Origin: an uncultured Mucilaginibacter sp.
Lineage (GTDB): Bacteria; Bacteroidota; Bacteroidia; Sphingobacteriales; Sphingobacteriaceae
Length of the DNA stretch: 28,428 nucleotides
Assembly (NCBI RefSeq): GCF_946479965.1
Contig: NZ_CAMLHX010000052.1
Span: 1 to 28,428 of the forward strand
Direction of reading: 5' to 3'
Shown here: positions 1 through 7,266 of the stretch, in pieces
How positions within the stretch are numbered: position 1 is the first letter of the stretch
Layout: each line of letters opens with the position of its first letter
The notes under the pieces: model-generated
What the model was told of the DNA's origin: nothing
Databases searched by the model: none
What the model saw: the letters and a program-made list of their open reading frames with translations, nothing else
Program-made: the position numbers and the translations under genes

Positions 1-9
1 CAGTAGAGT

Positions 10-78
10 CAAGAGCCAAGAAACAAGAGTCAAGATAAAGTATCCGTAACTGTCTTGATTCTTGCCTCTTGAATCTTG
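10..78. repeat. Inverted array of CAAGANN heptamers (hairpin)
   Basis: Four CAAGA pentamers lie exactly 7 bp apart at 10, 17, 24 and 31. Four TCTTG pentamers, also 7 bp apart, lie at 53, 60, 67 and 74. The two arms can fold into a stem of four 5-bp helices separated by 2x2 internal loops around a loop of about 17 nt. The element sits just downstream of the pruA stop codon (minus strand), where it could act as a transcript 3' end. It looks like one copy of a dispersed intergenic repeat; other copies cannot be seen in this window. Confidence 0.7.
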
Positions 79-91
79 TCTTTATAAAAAA

Positions 92-1720
92 CTATCCCAG
101 GAAAGGATACCTATAATCCTTCGGCGGATCAAAAGTTTCTTTAATTGTTCTTGGTGATACCCAGCGCAGGAGGTTGATCATGCTGCCGGCCTTGTCATTT
201 GTCCCGGAGCCACGGGCGCCGCCGAACGGCTGCTGGCCCACGACTGCCCCGGTTGGTTTATCGTTTATGTAAAAATTACCTGCAGCATTGCGTAAATGGT
301 AGGTAGCCTTATCAATAGCATATCTGTCTTGTGATATGATACTTCCCGTAAGGGCATAAACCGATGTCTTGTCAACTACATCTAATATCTCGTCAAATTT
401 GTCGTCCTCATAAACATAAACTGTTAGCACCGGACCGAAAAGTTCAGTACACATGGTAACGTAATAAGGATCGTTTACTTTAAGTACGGTTGGCTCAATA
501 AACCAGCCTTTGCTTTTATCATGGCTACCACCTGCAACTATCTCGACAGTGCTGTCGTTTTTTGCAGTATCAACGTATTTGGCCAGTTTATCAAAGGATA
601 GTTCTGATATTACAGCATTAACAAAATTGCCGAAATCCTCAACCGGACCCATTTTAATAGCAGCCAGATCGCGCTGCATCAGTTCTTTAACCTTTGGCCA
701 TAGAGATGCAGGAATATAAGCCCTTGAAGCGGCGGAGCACTTTTGCCCCTGGTATTCAAATGCGCCGCGCACCAAAGCTGTGCTTACAACTTCCGTATTA
801 GCACTTGGGTGGGCAAGAACGAAATCTTTGCCACCGGTTTCGCCAACAATGCGCGGGTAGCTTTTATATTTATGGATGTTGTTACCTATGGTTTGCCATA
901 TGGTTTGGAAAACAGGCGTTGAGCCTGTAAAATGTATGCCTGCAAAATCAGGGTGATTAAATATTACATCGCCGGCAACAGGCCCATCTACATAAATTAA
1001 GTTGATAACACCCGGCGGCACCCCCGCTTCGCGGAAAACCTGCATTAGTACATTAGCAGCGTAAATTTGGGTATAAGCGGGTTTCCAAACCACCACATTA
1101 CCCATCATAGCAGCCGAGGTTGGCAAATTACCCGCTATAGCCGTAAAGTTGAACGGCGTAAGGGCAAATACAAAACCTTCCAAGGGGCGCTGCTCCACAC
1201 GGTTCCATATTCCTTTAGGCGATATGGGTGGCTGCTGCGCGTAGATCTCCGTCATGTAATGCACATTGAAACGCAGAAAATCTATCATTTCGCAAGCCGC
1301 ATCAATTTCAGCCTGGTAAACATTCTTTGATTGCCCCAGCATGGTGGCGGCGTTTATTTTATAGCGGTATGGACCTGCAAGTAACTCAGCTGCTTTTAAA
1401 AATATGGCTGCGCGTTGTTCCCATGGTAGACGTTCCCAATCAGCTTTGGCGGCTAAAGCAGCGGCTATGGCTTCCTGAACGGTACCTGTATCCCCTTCAG
1501 AAAAAGTAGCTAAAACGTGTTGATGATCGTGCGGAGGGCGTATCTCTAATTTAGTAGCAGTATGCACTTCCTGGTTGCCGATATACATCGGGATGTCTAT
1601 TTGTTGCGAGCGGGCCTCTTTCAACGCGGCTTGTAGTAAAGCGCGTTCGGGGCTTCCGGCGGCATAATTCAATACCGGTTCATTGTGCGGAGTAGGCACA
1701 TTGAAAAATCCTTTGAGCAT
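92..1720 (-). CDS. pruA: L-glutamate gamma-semialdehyde (1-pyrroline-5-carboxylate) dehydrogenase
   Basis: NAD-dependent aldehyde dehydrogenase, 542 residues, the usual length of the stand-alone P5C dehydrogenase. It catalyses the second step of proline catabolism, oxidising glutamate semialdehyde to glutamate in the cytoplasm. The general base Glu294 lies in the motif VGETGGKD and the catalytic Cys328 in GQKCSA. The cofactor-binding motif FTGST is at about 264-268, and the C-terminal PFGGARGSGTNDKAG signature is intact. The ATG start is supported by a TACATTTG -7 element about 25 bp upstream. The gene is divergent from the PAS protein gene and followed by a CAAGANN hairpin. The partner proline dehydrogenase (putA/prodh) is not in the window, so this copy is monofunctional and unlinked to it here. 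Confidence 0.95.
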   Translation of the reverse strand: MLKGFFNVPTPHNEPVLNYAAGSPERALLQAALKEARSQQIDIPMYIGNQEVHTATKLEIRPPHDHQHVLATFSEGDTGTVQEAIAAALAAKADWERLPWEQRAAIFLKAAELLAGPYRYKINAATMLGQSKNVYQAEIDAACEMIDFLRFNVHYMTEIYAQQPPISPKGIWNRVEQRPLEGFVFALTPFNFTAIAGNLPTSAAMMGNVVVWKPAYTQIYAANVLMQVFREAGVPPGVINLIYVDGPVAGDVIFNHPDFAGIHFTGSTPVFQTIWQTIGNNIHKYKSYPRIVGETGGKDFVLAHPSANTEVVSTALVRGAFEYQGQKCSAASRAYIPASLWPKVKELMQRDLAAIKMGPVEDFGNFVNAVISELSFDKLAKYVDTAKNDSTVEIVAGGSHDKSKGWFIEPTVLKVNDPYYVTMCTELFGPVLTVYVYEDDKFDEILDVVDKTSVYALTGSIISQDRYAIDKATYHLRNAAGNFYINDKPTGAVVGQQPFGGARGSGTNDKAGSMINLLRWVSPRTIKETFDPPKDYRYPFLG

Positions 1721-1744
1721 AGTAGTAGTCAGTTAATGGTATGT

Positions 1745-1752
1745 CAAATGTA
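1745..1752 (-). promoter_or_regulatory. Candidate -7 element of the pruA promoter
   Basis: The minus strand reads TACATTTG, a perfect match to the Bacteroidota -7 consensus TAnnTTTG. It would place the transcription start near 1738 and give a 5' leader of about 17 nt. No good -33 TTTG is visible at the expected spacing; the best is a TTTC about 21 nt upstream. Confidence 0.5.
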
Positions 1753-1853
1753 ACAATAATAGTCCGTAAGTCTGAAAGTCAGCAAGTCGGGGAGATGTAA
1801 AATTTTGCTCCGGATAAGGAACAAAGCGGATGACTACAACGTAAAAACAGTTT

Positions 1854-1884
1854 TTTGAATTGCGCCTGCATTGTAGTAATTTTA
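1854..1884 (+). promoter_or_regulatory. Promoter of the PAS-GAF-PAS gene
   Basis: TTTG at 1854-1857 is followed, after exactly 19 nt, by TAATTTTA at 1877-1884. This matches the Bacteroidota consensus TTTG-N19-TAnnTTTG except for the last base. The predicted start near 1891 leaves a leader of about 16 nt before the ATG at 1907. The 13-bp sequence GGAACAAAGCGGA at 1818-1830, just upstream, recurs at 21366-21378. Confidence 0.55.
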
Positions 1885-1906
1885 ATTACCGTTATTTTCT
1901 CCAAAC

Positions 1907-3394
1907 ATGATTATAGAAAACGACCCGTCGCAACTTTACTCTCTCCTCCAATCTATAGGCGCTATAGTTTGGAAGGCCGACATGAGCATGCACAGGTTCT
2001 TTTTTATCGACGAGCAAATGACGGTGGTTTTAGGCTTTAAACCCGAAGAATGGTTGCGAACCCCCGGTTTTTGGGAGACGAGAATTCATCCGGATGACCG
2101 CCACATTGTTGAAAAATACCGGGCGTTAAGAACGGATACAGCGCCTGGGCAGGTTTTTGAATACCGTATGATAGCCGCGGACGGTACAGTGGTGTGGATA
2201 AAGGATACCGTATCAATAGCTGATAACGACGAGGAAGGATACAGGTTATGTGGCGTAATGCTTGATGTGAGTATTAAAGAACGCCTGCTGCTTGTAGAGC
2301 AATTGGAGCGTAATATCCTTCGCCTCAACTCAGATCTGTCGGTGTCCCTTAATGATGTGCTTATGGCATACCTTCGGGGACTTGAGGAATTGTTTCCGCA
2401 AATGCGTTGTTCTATTCATCGCATTGATAATGGCCGGCTTGCTGAGGGAATGGCGCCGTCGTTACCGCAAATGTATATGCAAGCTATCGCAGGTATTGTT
2501 ATCGGTAAGGACGTAGGTTCGTGCGGCGCTGCGGCGGCATTAAAGCGGCAGGTTATAGTAAGCGATATAGCGACGGACTATCGTTGGGAAAAGTATGCCG
2601 AATTGGCAAAAACATATGACTTGGCAGCCTGCTGGGCCAACCCGGTTATAAACGGCGATGACAAAGTTGTTTCAGTACTTGGAATGTATTACAGCACGCC
2701 TAAAAGCCCGGGGCGCGAGGAACAGAATGTGATGGAAAAAGCTACCGCTCTGCTTCGCATAATTTTAGAGAACCGCCAGCATACCCAGGAAATACGCGAA
2801 GCCAATTTACTGATGCTTCAAAGCCAGGAACTGGCCCAGTTTGGTAACTGGCGATGGAACATTGTTAATGATGTAGTTAGCTGGTCGCCGGCGTTGTTTA
2901 CTATTTACGGGCTTGATCAGGATAATTTTAGAGCAACATTTGCCGGCTACATGGAGCGGCTTCACCCTGATGACCGCGATAATGTATACGGTATAATTAA
3001 GCAGGTTTTAACTACAGGGGAAGGGGCTGAGTTTGATGAGCGCGTATTCCGGCCGGATGGCAGTATCCGCTACCTTCGCTCATGGGCTAAATTGAAAACA
3101 GACGTCGACGGCAAACCGCTTGAGATGATTGGTGCCTGTTTGGATAACACCGAAAAAGTGCTTTATGCCAATGCTGTTGAACAGCAAAGCCGCCAGTTAC
3201 TTGACATTGCCTGGCTGCAATCGCACTCTATACGTTCGCCGTTAGTAAGGATAATGGGCCTTGCTGATCTGCTTTGCAATATGCAAAATAGCCCTGAAGA
3301 GCAGAGCAAACTTATGGAGTACCTAGTGACTTCGGCAAGTGAGCTGGATGAGCAGATCAAGCTTATCTCACTTAAAACGGAATCAGCAGGGTAG
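1907..3394 (+). CDS. PAS-GAF-PAS sensor protein ending in a histidine-kinase DHp domain without ATPase
   Basis: Soluble 495-residue protein with no signal peptide or membrane segment. PAS domains lie at about 10-125 and 305-420, both with the HPDDR motif. A GAF domain lies at about 135-290 with the GSCG and ACWANP motifs typical of that family. The C-terminal part (about 427-490) resembles the HisKA/DHp dimerisation domain common in Bacteroidota PAS kinases, with candidate phospho-acceptor His440 in the context QSHSIRSPL. No N, G1 or G2 box of a kinase ATPase domain follows; the gene stops 5 bp before a convergent gene, so this is not an obvious recent truncation. It cannot autophosphorylate alone. 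It may accept phosphate from another kinase, hetero-dimerise, or act by binding only. The signal is unknown. Confidence 0.85.
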   Translation: MIIENDPSQLYSLLQSIGAIVWKADMSMHRFFFIDEQMTVVLGFKPEEWLRTPGFWETRIHPDDRHIVEKYRALRTDTAPGQVFEYRMIAADGTVVWIKDTVSIADNDEEGYRLCGVMLDVSIKERLLLVEQLERNILRLNSDLSVSLNDVLMAYLRGLEELFPQMRCSIHRIDNGRLAEGMAPSLPQMYMQAIAGIVIGKDVGSCGAAAALKRQVIVSDIATDYRWEKYAELAKTYDLAACWANPVINGDDKVVSVLGMYYSTPKSPGREEQNVMEKATALLRIILENRQHTQEIREANLLMLQSQELAQFGNWRWNIVNDVVSWSPALFTIYGLDQDNFRATFAGYMERLHPDDRDNVYGIIKQVLTTGEGAEFDERVFRPDGSIRYLRSWAKLKTDVDGKPLEMIGACLDNTEKVLYANAVEQQSRQLLDIAWLQSHSIRSPLVRIMGLADLLCNMQNSPEEQSKLMEYLVTSASELDEQIKLISLKTESAG

Positions 3395-3399
3395 CGCGG

Positions 3400-3786
3400 C
3401 TACTTAACCTCTCTGGTCTTCTCGTAGATATCAGTTTTGGTAACAATGGAGTCTTTACTGAAGTAAAGCACTAAGTTTTTGATATAAACCGGCTTCTTTT
3501 TGGGGTTATACTTAATCCCGGTGTCCTCTATTTGGTAGGAGTATTTAAAATTTGCCGTATCCCTGTATTGCGGACTTCCCAAAAGCTGGATAACTTCGTA
3601 ATGGGTAAGACCTACTATTTTATGGTTGGCTAACAGGTCATCCAGTACTGCTTTTCGCGACGGATAATCCAGTCCATCGCCATAGCTCCACTTTTCACGG
3701 GTGAATTCTTGCTGGCGGTTGCAGCTTGTAATACCGGCAAAAACAAGCGCGGTAAGCGTTAATATAAAAAGCGGCTTTTTTAACAT
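3400..3786 (-). CDS. Small BamE/SmpA-like lipoprotein
   Basis: 128-residue protein with a type II signal peptide. The hydrophobic segment ends in the lipobox AGITSC, so Cys22 would be lipidated. The mature part contains LTHYEVIQLLGSPQY, which resembles the motif with V, LLG and P found in the small two-layer BamE/SmpA/OmlA fold, followed by beta-rich sequence (YSYQIED, LVLYFSKD). True BamE belongs to the outer membrane barrel assembly machine, but Bacteroidota carry many similar short lipoproteins of unknown role, so I do not assign the name bamE. It converges with the PAS protein gene. A TAGATTTG element lies directly before the ATG. Confidence 0.7.
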   Translation of the reverse strand: MLKKPLFILTLTALVFAGITSCNRQQEFTREKWSYGDGLDYPSRKAVLDDLLANHKIVGLTHYEVIQLLGSPQYRDTANFKYSYQIEDTGIKYNPKKKPVYIKNLVLYFSKDSIVTKTDIYEKTREVK

Positions 3787-3793
3787 ATCAAGG

Positions 3794-3801
3794 CAAATCT
3801 A
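3794..3801 (-). promoter_or_regulatory. Possible -7 element before the lipoprotein gene
   Basis: The minus strand reads TAGATTTG, matching TAnnTTTG. The predicted start would fall only 1-3 nt before the ATG at 3786, giving an almost leaderless transcript. No -33 TTTG is seen at 19 nt. This may be chance in an AT-rich gap. Confidence 0.3.
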
Positions 3802-3989
3802 CTAAATGCTTTGTTAAACCGGTATGATGCTTTACAGGTGATCCAAAATAAATACGTTACCGAAAAATCAAAAATGCAAACAATTGAATATTAAGTATTT
3901 AACAATTTAATGTGAAACTACTTATTCGTCAGGAAATTTAGCTGTGGATTGGTTTTAAATTGCTGATTGTAAGCATATTGTGAAAGGCT

Positions 3990-4017
3990 AAAAATGGCGA
4001 TTTTTTGCCGTTTTTTT
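3990..4017 (+). terminator. Possible intrinsic terminator in the 3787-4127 gap
   Basis: On the plus strand, AAAAATGGC and GCCGTTTTT can pair (with one U-G wobble) around an 8-nt loop, followed by a T run. On the minus strand the same stem has one C-A mismatch and ends in a T run. It may therefore end the DUF202 transcript (minus strand) or an unannotated plus-strand transcript. The stem has only three GC pairs, so the call is weak. Confidence 0.35.
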
Positions 4018-4038
4018 GGATCAGTTTGGATCACATTT

Positions 4039-4077
4039 GCAACACAATAGCAACAGTTTAGCAACACTTTTGCACAC
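4039..4077. repeat. Short direct repeats phased at 11 bp
   Basis: GCAACA starts at 4039, 4050 and 4061, and a related GCACAC starts at 4072, so the copies are exactly 11 bp apart. The gap 3787-4127 (341 bp, between the lipoprotein and DUF202 genes) holds these repeats and the weak hairpin at 3990-4017, and I see no gene in it. Helical phasing would suit a protein binding one DNA face, or repeated triplets in an RNA, but the tract may be simple sequence drift. Confidence 0.45.
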
Positions 4078-4127
4078 CTATGTAAACCTATTTCAGGAAT
4101 AGATAAACACATTTCCACAATACGCTA

Positions 4128-4523
4128 TTACGTCGTCAAAACAAGATAAACCAACAGTGCTATACCTATCAACGAGATCAGCGCCACAAGCGTTTGGATG
4201 AGCCAGGATGAATGGTGATACTCTTCTGCATCTAACTGGCGCTCTGTATGGCGATACTGAATGTAAGCAAACACTATACTGAGTGTACCCAATGCAACCA
4301 GAGCAATTCCGATCTCGGCAGAGTAGCCATGAGGTTTACTAAGGTTTTTGCCGAGCGCGGCGGAGATCTGGCGCACAAAGAGCGAAAATTTAACCACCGC
4401 GAAGCCAAAAGCTATAACACCAATGCCTGTGCGCACCCAGGCCAGCATGGTGCGTTCATTAGCCAAATGATCATTTACGTTTTGCCGCTTTATCAGTTTG
4501 CCCGTCTCTTTACTGTTCTCCAT
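4128..4523 (-). CDS. DUF202 (YidH-type) inner membrane protein
   Basis: Small integral membrane protein, 131 residues from the ATG at 4523; a TTG two codons upstream would add MD. It carries the family signature LANERTMLAWVRTG near residue 20-33, followed by three hydrophobic segments: GVIAFGFAVVKFSLFV, the segment ending LSIVFAYIQY, and a C-terminal segment with LVALISLIGIALLVYLVL. DUF202/YidH proteins occur widely in bacteria and also as the transmembrane part of fungal VTC proteins, but their bacterial role is not established. It is transcribed divergently from the blaI-like gene and is probably monocistronic. Confidence 0.88.
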   Translation of the reverse strand: MENSKETGKLIKRQNVNDHLANERTMLAWVRTGIGVIAFGFAVVKFSLFVRQISAALGKNLSKPHGYSAEIGIALVALGTLSIVFAYIQYRHTERQLDAEEYHHSSWLIQTLVALISLIGIALLVYLVLTT

Positions 4524-4619
4524 ATCCAATCAAATTACAAGCATATATACAGATTTGAAACTGTAAAAAAAAGCTGAGCCGGCAGGCGTTCTTAAAACTT
4601 ATTTAAAAATATTCTCAAA

Positions 4620-4627
4620 TAAATTTG
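4620..4627 (+). promoter_or_regulatory. -7 element of the blaI/M56 operon promoter
   Basis: TAAATTTG matches TAnnTTTG. The transcription start should be near 4634, inside the first operator (4632-4647), so bound repressor would block initiation or early elongation. The -33 region is poor: no TTTG 19 nt upstream. Confidence 0.55.
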
Positions 4628-4631
4628 GAAG

Positions 4632-4671
4632 TACGACGAAAATCGTATAACATTGTACGACGAAAATCGTA
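4632..4671 (+). promoter_or_regulatory. Twin BlaI-type operators
   Basis: The 16-bp sequence TACGACGAAAATCGTA occurs twice without change, at 4632-4647 and 4656-4671, with centres 24 bp apart. Each is an inverted repeat TACGA-N6-TCGTA, close in shape to BlaI/MecI operators (TACA-class dyads). The second copy ends 9 bp before the blaI-like start codon. The position over the predicted transcription start indicates autorepression of the whole operon. Confidence 0.85.
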
Positions 4672-4680
4672 GTTTAGATT

Positions 4681-5058
4681 ATGGAGCAGCAAAAACCAAC
4701 CGAGGCCGAAATGGAAGTATTGCTAATACTATGGCAGCTTGGGCAATGTACCGTTAGGCAAGTGCATGATGAATTAGCAAAAAATAAAGACGCTGGCTAT
4801 ACTACCACCTTAAAAATTATGCAAAACATGTTCGAGAAAGGGCTGATAGAACGTGATGACAGCGCCCGCAGTCATTTATATAAAGCGGTTTTTTCACAGG
4901 AGCAGGCACAGCATACCGCCCTGGATAAAATAATAAATACGGTTTTTAAAGGCTCAACTACTGATCTGATAGTGCAGGCCCTTGGTCAGCATCGCGCGTC
5001 AAAAGATGAGATCAATTTTTTAAAGAATTACCTGGAACAGTTTAAATCTGAAAAATAG
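4681..5058 (+). CDS. BlaI/MecI/CopY-family transcriptional repressor
   Basis: 125-residue winged-helix repressor of normal family length. The N-terminal winged helix (about 5-75) shows the family pattern: PTEAEMEVLLILWQLG, TVRQVHDEL, GYTTTLKIMQNMFEKGLIER and the wing SHLYKAVFS. The C-terminal helical part (about 77-125) should dimerise. In the BlaI paradigm the repressor sits on tandem dyads and is removed by proteolysis triggered by the membrane metallopeptidase encoded next door. Two identical dyads lie directly upstream, and the M56 gene starts at the base after this stop codon, so the pair is co-translated. No beta-lactamase or penicillin-binding protein is nearby, so beta-lactam sensing is not indicated. 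Confidence 0.92.
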   Translation: MEQQKPTEAEMEVLLILWQLGQCTVRQVHDELAKNKDAGYTTTLKIMQNMFEKGLIERDDSARSHLYKAVFSQEQAQHTALDKIINTVFKGSTTDLIVQALGQHRASKDEINFLKNYLEQFKSEK

Positions 5059-7230
5059 ATGATGCAATTGCTAATGGATAATATGGGGCAGGTTGTAGGT
5101 ATAACGCTTATCCACTCGTTATGGCAGGGGCTGCTCATTTATTTGGCCTTGCGTATACTGTTTTTGTGTTTCCCTGCGCTTTCTGCCGAAAAAAAGTACC
5201 TCTTTTCACTATCCGCTTTATTTAGCATAGCAATTGTTTTTGTTTACACCTTTATTGCTGAAGTTGATAAATTTGATTGGCAGCCGTCTATTTCTGCAGA
5301 TTATGTGCCTGTTTCCAAACCGATTGACATAACTCATCAAACAGCATACACAGGGTATGCCGACTTAGTCAAGGTCGATTTAGATACTTCAAACACATCG
5401 TTCAATAGTATATTCAAAGCATCGTTACCTTATATAACCTGGTTCTATCTTATTGGTCTTTTTGTCAATATAAGTATGATAGGCATTGCCTGGAACCGGA
5501 TACAGGTCATCAAAAAAAACCTTTGGGACGCGCAATATCTACAAGCTAAAGTAGATGCCTTTTTAGTGCAATTTAAAATAGACGCAAAGGTGCGCGTTAG
5601 TTTTAGCGGGTTAATAGATGTGCCGTGTGTAGTAGGTTATTTAAAACCGATAATACTATTACCTGTAACCTTAACCACACTTTTATCAGCCGAAGAGGTG
5701 GAGTCAATATTACTGCATGAACTTTCGCACATTAAAAATAACGATTATGTGCTGAACCTGATACAGCAGATGGTAAGCGTTTTGTTGTTTTTCAATCCGT
5801 TTGCGCAGCTAATTGGCCGGTTGGTATCAACAGAACGTGAAAACCGTTGTGATGACTGGGTGGTAAGCAAAACAGGTAAGCCGCTTATATATGCCAGCGC
5901 GCTGGTTAAGTTAGAGGAAACCAGGTATGAAGAACTTAGGCTTGTATTGGCAGCAAGCGGTAAAAAGCATTTTTTAAGAACGAGGATAGAGCGCATTTTA
6001 AACAACCATCAATCTGCCAGGCATATCAGGCATTGGTTATTGCTGGTGCTTTTTATCTGTAGTATGGCGTTTTGGTTTTCATTTAAAACGGCTTCTAAAA
6101 CAGAATTTAACTTATTGGGCAAAATATCGGGCGACGTAGAAAGCGTAAGCCTGGCGTATACTAATGAGCAAGGGAAAGCGCTTACGGAGAAGTGTATAGT
6201 TAAAGATGGAGCGTTTTATTTTAACGGACATATCAGTGGGTCGCGGTTGGTTTTTCTTAGTGCCTTTAACTATAAAAACAAGCGGGTCGATGCAAGTTTT
6301 TTCATTGGTCCGGGTGCGGTTACAGTAACCGGAGATTACAATGACCTGGAGCATGTAACCGTACGGGGTTCTGCTGCGCAGGAGGATTATCGGGATTATC
6401 AATTACAAGAAGCTTCATTAAACCGAAATGCAGCCTCACTTATTGCGCAATGGAAGGGGCTTAGAAAAGAAGCGCGACAAGCTATAAAACAGCATAAAAG
6501 TGAAAAAGAGATTTCTTTGATCGAACACCAATTGGAAATAATTTCAGATCAGATAGACCCTTATCGTGGCAAAAAGGAAGACAATGCACGTAATTATATA
6601 AGCAGGCACCCTTACTCCTACGTAAGTGCGCTGCAGCTGATTGTGTATGCCAAGGGCTGGCCAATTGACACTGTAAAAAGCATGTTTAGTAAGTTCGATC
6701 CTGAGATAAAAAGTAGTTCTTACGGCAAAGCCATCAGCCGGATAATACTTGAAATGGACGGCAATGCGCCGGGAACAATGGCCGCCGATTTTAAAGCTCA
6801 GGAGAATGATGGAAAGCAGATACGTTTAAGCGACTTTAAAGGTAAAGTGGTACTGCTCAATTTTTGGACAAGCGTACAACCGCAATTAGATAATACACCT
6901 AACCTTATCACATTATATAAAAAATATCACCAGAAGGGTTTCGATATGATCAGCATAGCTGATGACGATGCAGACCCCGATGCATGGAAAAGATACATCA
7001 AAAAAATGGGTGTTGACCGCCTATGGCACCAGGTTTTAAGAGGGGTTAAATACAATGAGGATGGCCCACCGGATATGACCAACGCTATTGATAAACAGTT
7101 TAATGTAAGCGTTCTGCCAACCCGTATTTTGATTGGGCGGGATGGCGAAATTATAGGCCGCTATATAGGCACAGAAGCAAACGCGGATTTAGATAAAAAA
7201 TTAACCGTGCTATTTGATAAAAAACCTTAA
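5059..7230 (+). CDS. M56 (BlaR1-type) metallopeptidase fused to DUF4369 and a redox-dead TlpA-like domain
   Basis: 723-residue sensor-protease. Transmembrane helices lie at about 12-38, 46-67, 123-147 and 325-342, a BlaR1-like topology. The zinc motif HELSH is at 220-224, with ERENRCDD at 259-266 as the likely third-ligand region. After the last helix the chain should be periplasmic. In BlaR1 a penicillin-binding sensor sits there; here there is a DUF4369-like beta domain (about 349-445), a charged helical stretch, then a TlpA/AhpC-like thioredoxin fold (about 570-720). The usual CxxC is replaced by Gln607-Pro-Gln-Leu610 in the motif NFWTSVQPQL, while the cis-proline motif LPT (686-688) is kept. 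The periplasmic part has a single cysteine (379), so it cannot act as a disulfide reductase and is probably a ligand- or partner-binding sensor. ATG at 5059 follows the blaI stop directly; a second ATG follows at 5062. Confidence 0.9.
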   Translation: MMQLLMDNMGQVVGITLIHSLWQGLLIYLALRILFLCFPALSAEKKYLFSLSALFSIAIVFVYTFIAEVDKFDWQPSISADYVPVSKPIDITHQTAYTGYADLVKVDLDTSNTSFNSIFKASLPYITWFYLIGLFVNISMIGIAWNRIQVIKKNLWDAQYLQAKVDAFLVQFKIDAKVRVSFSGLIDVPCVVGYLKPIILLPVTLTTLLSAEEVESILLHELSHIKNNDYVLNLIQQMVSVLLFFNPFAQLIGRLVSTERENRCDDWVVSKTGKPLIYASALVKLEETRYEELRLVLAASGKKHFLRTRIERILNNHQSARHIRHWLLLVLFICSMAFWFSFKTASKTEFNLLGKISGDVESVSLAYTNEQGKALTEKCIVKDGAFYFNGHISGSRLVFLSAFNYKNKRVDASFFIGPGAVTVTGDYNDLEHVTVRGSAAQEDYRDYQLQEASLNRNAASLIAQWKGLRKEARQAIKQHKSEKEISLIEHQLEIISDQIDPYRGKKEDNARNYISRHPYSYVSALQLIVYAKGWPIDTVKSMFSKFDPEIKSSSYGKAISRIILEMDGNAPGTMAADFKAQENDGKQIRLSDFKGKVVLLNFWTSVQPQLDNTPNLITLYKKYHQKGFDMISIADDDADPDAWKRYIKKMGVDRLWHQVLRGVKYNEDGPPDMTNAIDKQFNVSVLPTRILIGRDGEIIGRYIGTEANADLDKKLTVLFDKKP

Positions 7231-7266
7231 CACCTAATCATTAACCATATAATTATCAATTAAATC

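Noticed and set aside
3918..4118. A 66-codon open frame on the minus strand in the gap between the lipoprotein and DUF202 genes
   Set aside because: No recognisable domain, composition unlike neighbouring proteins, and part of it is encoded by the 11-bp repeats. It looks like a chance frame in AT-rich DNA.
4681..7230. BlaI/BlaR1 pair read as a beta-lactam resistance module
   Set aside because: The M56 protein lacks the penicillin-binding sensor domain and there is no beta-lactamase or PBP gene nearby. Only the regulatory frame is shared.
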